DNA of 6,268 nt from Coxiellaceae bacterium (GTDB taxonomy: Bacteria > Pseudomonadota > Gammaproteobacteria > UBA9339): contig PLMI01000061.1 in assembly GCA_003142435.1 (NCBI GenBank), forward strand, positions 1-6,268. The letters are read 5' to 3'. How positions within the stretch are numbered: position 1 is the stretch's first letter; every line of letters starts with the position of its first letter. The translations under genes were made by a program, and so were the position numbers. Below, piece after piece: positions 5,591-6,268 of this stretch. Under the pieces are notes generated by a model, which did no database searches, had not been told where the DNA came from, and saw only the letters and a program-made list of their open reading frames with translations.

Positions 5591-6268
5591 ATGCACAAAT
5601 ATATATCACCAATCAAAGCTATACTGCTCCTACTTTTGTTTTCCTCGCTTGTAGGTTGTGCGACCACGAAAAACGTTTCTTCACCATACAATAATAGCAA
5701 TAATCGGTACATTCAGGCAATGGATTTGCCGGAAGATTATCCCACAAAATACCTGCCTGACGGCAATATGTGGAATGATTTTAAAAGCGACCTGCAATTG
5801 CCAGTTGACACTTCAAATCCTGCCATAAAGACGCAAATCCGCTGGTATCAAAATCATCAAAGTTTTATAAACAACTCTATTGTGCGAGGTGCTCCATTTT
5901 TATTTTATGCCTATGAAGAAACGAAGAAATTGCATTTGCCAGCAGAGCTTGCCTTAATTCCTATTGGCGAAAGTGGCTTTATTCCGAGCAACAGGTCCAA
6001 CAAAGGCGCCTTTGGTTTGTGGCAATTTATGCCAAACACCGCGGCCTCATTTAACTTAAAAATGAATAAATATTATGACGGCCGCCTAGATCCTATAGCT
6101 TCAACAAACGCAGCTCTCAAGTATTTTACTTATCTTTACTACTTTTTTGACAATGACTGGCTTTTGGCAATAGCCGCTTACAATACTGGGCCCGGTAACG
6201 TACAAAGATCAATTTTCAACAATCAACGACATAATTTGCCCAAAAATTTTTGGGCACTAAATTTGCCC
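5591..6268 (+). CDS. mltD: Membrane-bound lytic murein transglycosylase D (3' partial)
   Basis: The first 226 codons are present and the frame runs open off the right edge. The product cleaves the MurNAc-GlcNAc bond of peptidoglycan, forming 1,6-anhydro ends. A lipoprotein signal is clear: MHKYISPIK, a hydrophobic run, then the lipobox LVGC with acylated C23. Residue +2 is alanine, which favours the outer membrane. The SLT domain starts near residue 110: ELALIPIGESGF carries the catalytic glutamate E127, followed by GAFGLWQFMP (139-148), YYDGRLDPIASTNAAL (161-176), DWLLAIAAYNTGPGNV (189-204) and FWALNLP. These match E. coli MltD motifs in order. C-terminal LysM repeats, expected in this family, lie beyond the window. 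The ATG at 5591 is the first after an in-frame stop at 5570 and gives the signal peptide directly, though no strong Shine-Dalgarno sequence is seen. It diverges from the yafS-like gene; in E. coli gloB lies between mltD and yafS. Confidence 0.95.
   Translation, partial: MHKYISPIKAILLLLLFSSLVGCATTKNVSSPYNNSNNRYIQAMDLPEDYPTKYLPDGNMWNDFKSDLQLPVDTSNPAIKTQIRWYQNHQSFINNSIVRGAPFLFYAYEETKKLHLPAELALIPIGESGFIPSNRSNKGAFGLWQFMPNTAASFNLKMNKYYDGRLDPIASTNAALKYFTYLYYFFDNDWLLAIAAYNTGPGNVQRSIFNNQRHNLPKNFWALNLP

Overview
The window is AT-rich and carries gammaproteobacterial genes with AT-biased codons and abundant short palindromic intergenic repeats. Gene content (YafS-type methyltransferase, RNase HI, DNA polymerase III epsilon, MltD, ComEA) and repeats built on GTCATTCCCG/CGGGAATCCA suggest a gammaproteobacterium, plausibly a host-associated lineage in or near Legionellales. 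That placement is inference from gene resemblance and composition; no rRNA or other taxonomic marker is present.

Layout, left to right. (1) 1-169: no gene, with a strong 15-bp-arm hairpin repeat at 24-59. (2) 170-2123, minus strand: a two-gene unit, transcribed right to left, of a RimK-like ATP-grasp ligase with an RLAN-type N-terminal domain (663-2123), then a GNAT acetyltransferase (170-652) 10 bases downstream. A candidate promoter with an embedded palindrome lies at 2296-2324. (3) 2124-2823: about 700 bases of AT-rich intergenic DNA holding a nested inverted repeat of MITE-like form (2454-2544). (4) 2824-3168, plus strand: a ComEA-like secreted helix-hairpin-helix protein with a good ribosome binding site, closed by a near-perfect bidirectional terminator (3187-3216). 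(5) 3257-3510: a dense array of nine small hairpins, read as a composite intergenic repeat or structured 3' UTR. (6) 3534-5477, minus strand: yafS-like methyltransferase, rnhA, dnaQ in one tight run. (7) 5591 to the right edge, plus strand: the N-terminal 226 codons of the lipoprotein lytic transglycosylase MltD, divergent from the methyltransferase.

How the genes fit together. The mltD / yafS / rnhA / dnaQ group is a gammaproteobacterial neighbourhood known from E. coli, here without gloB and with yafS, rnhA and dnaQ all in one direction. RnhA (RNA-DNA hybrid removal) and DnaQ (proofreading) serve replication, MltD remodels peptidoglycan, and ComEA would act in periplasmic DNA uptake. The ATP-grasp/GNAT pair is the least understood part: its chemistry (amide or peptide bond formation plus N-acylation) can be inferred from the families, but its substrate cannot be read from sequence. 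I found no tRNA, rRNA, CRISPR array, transposase or prophage gene.
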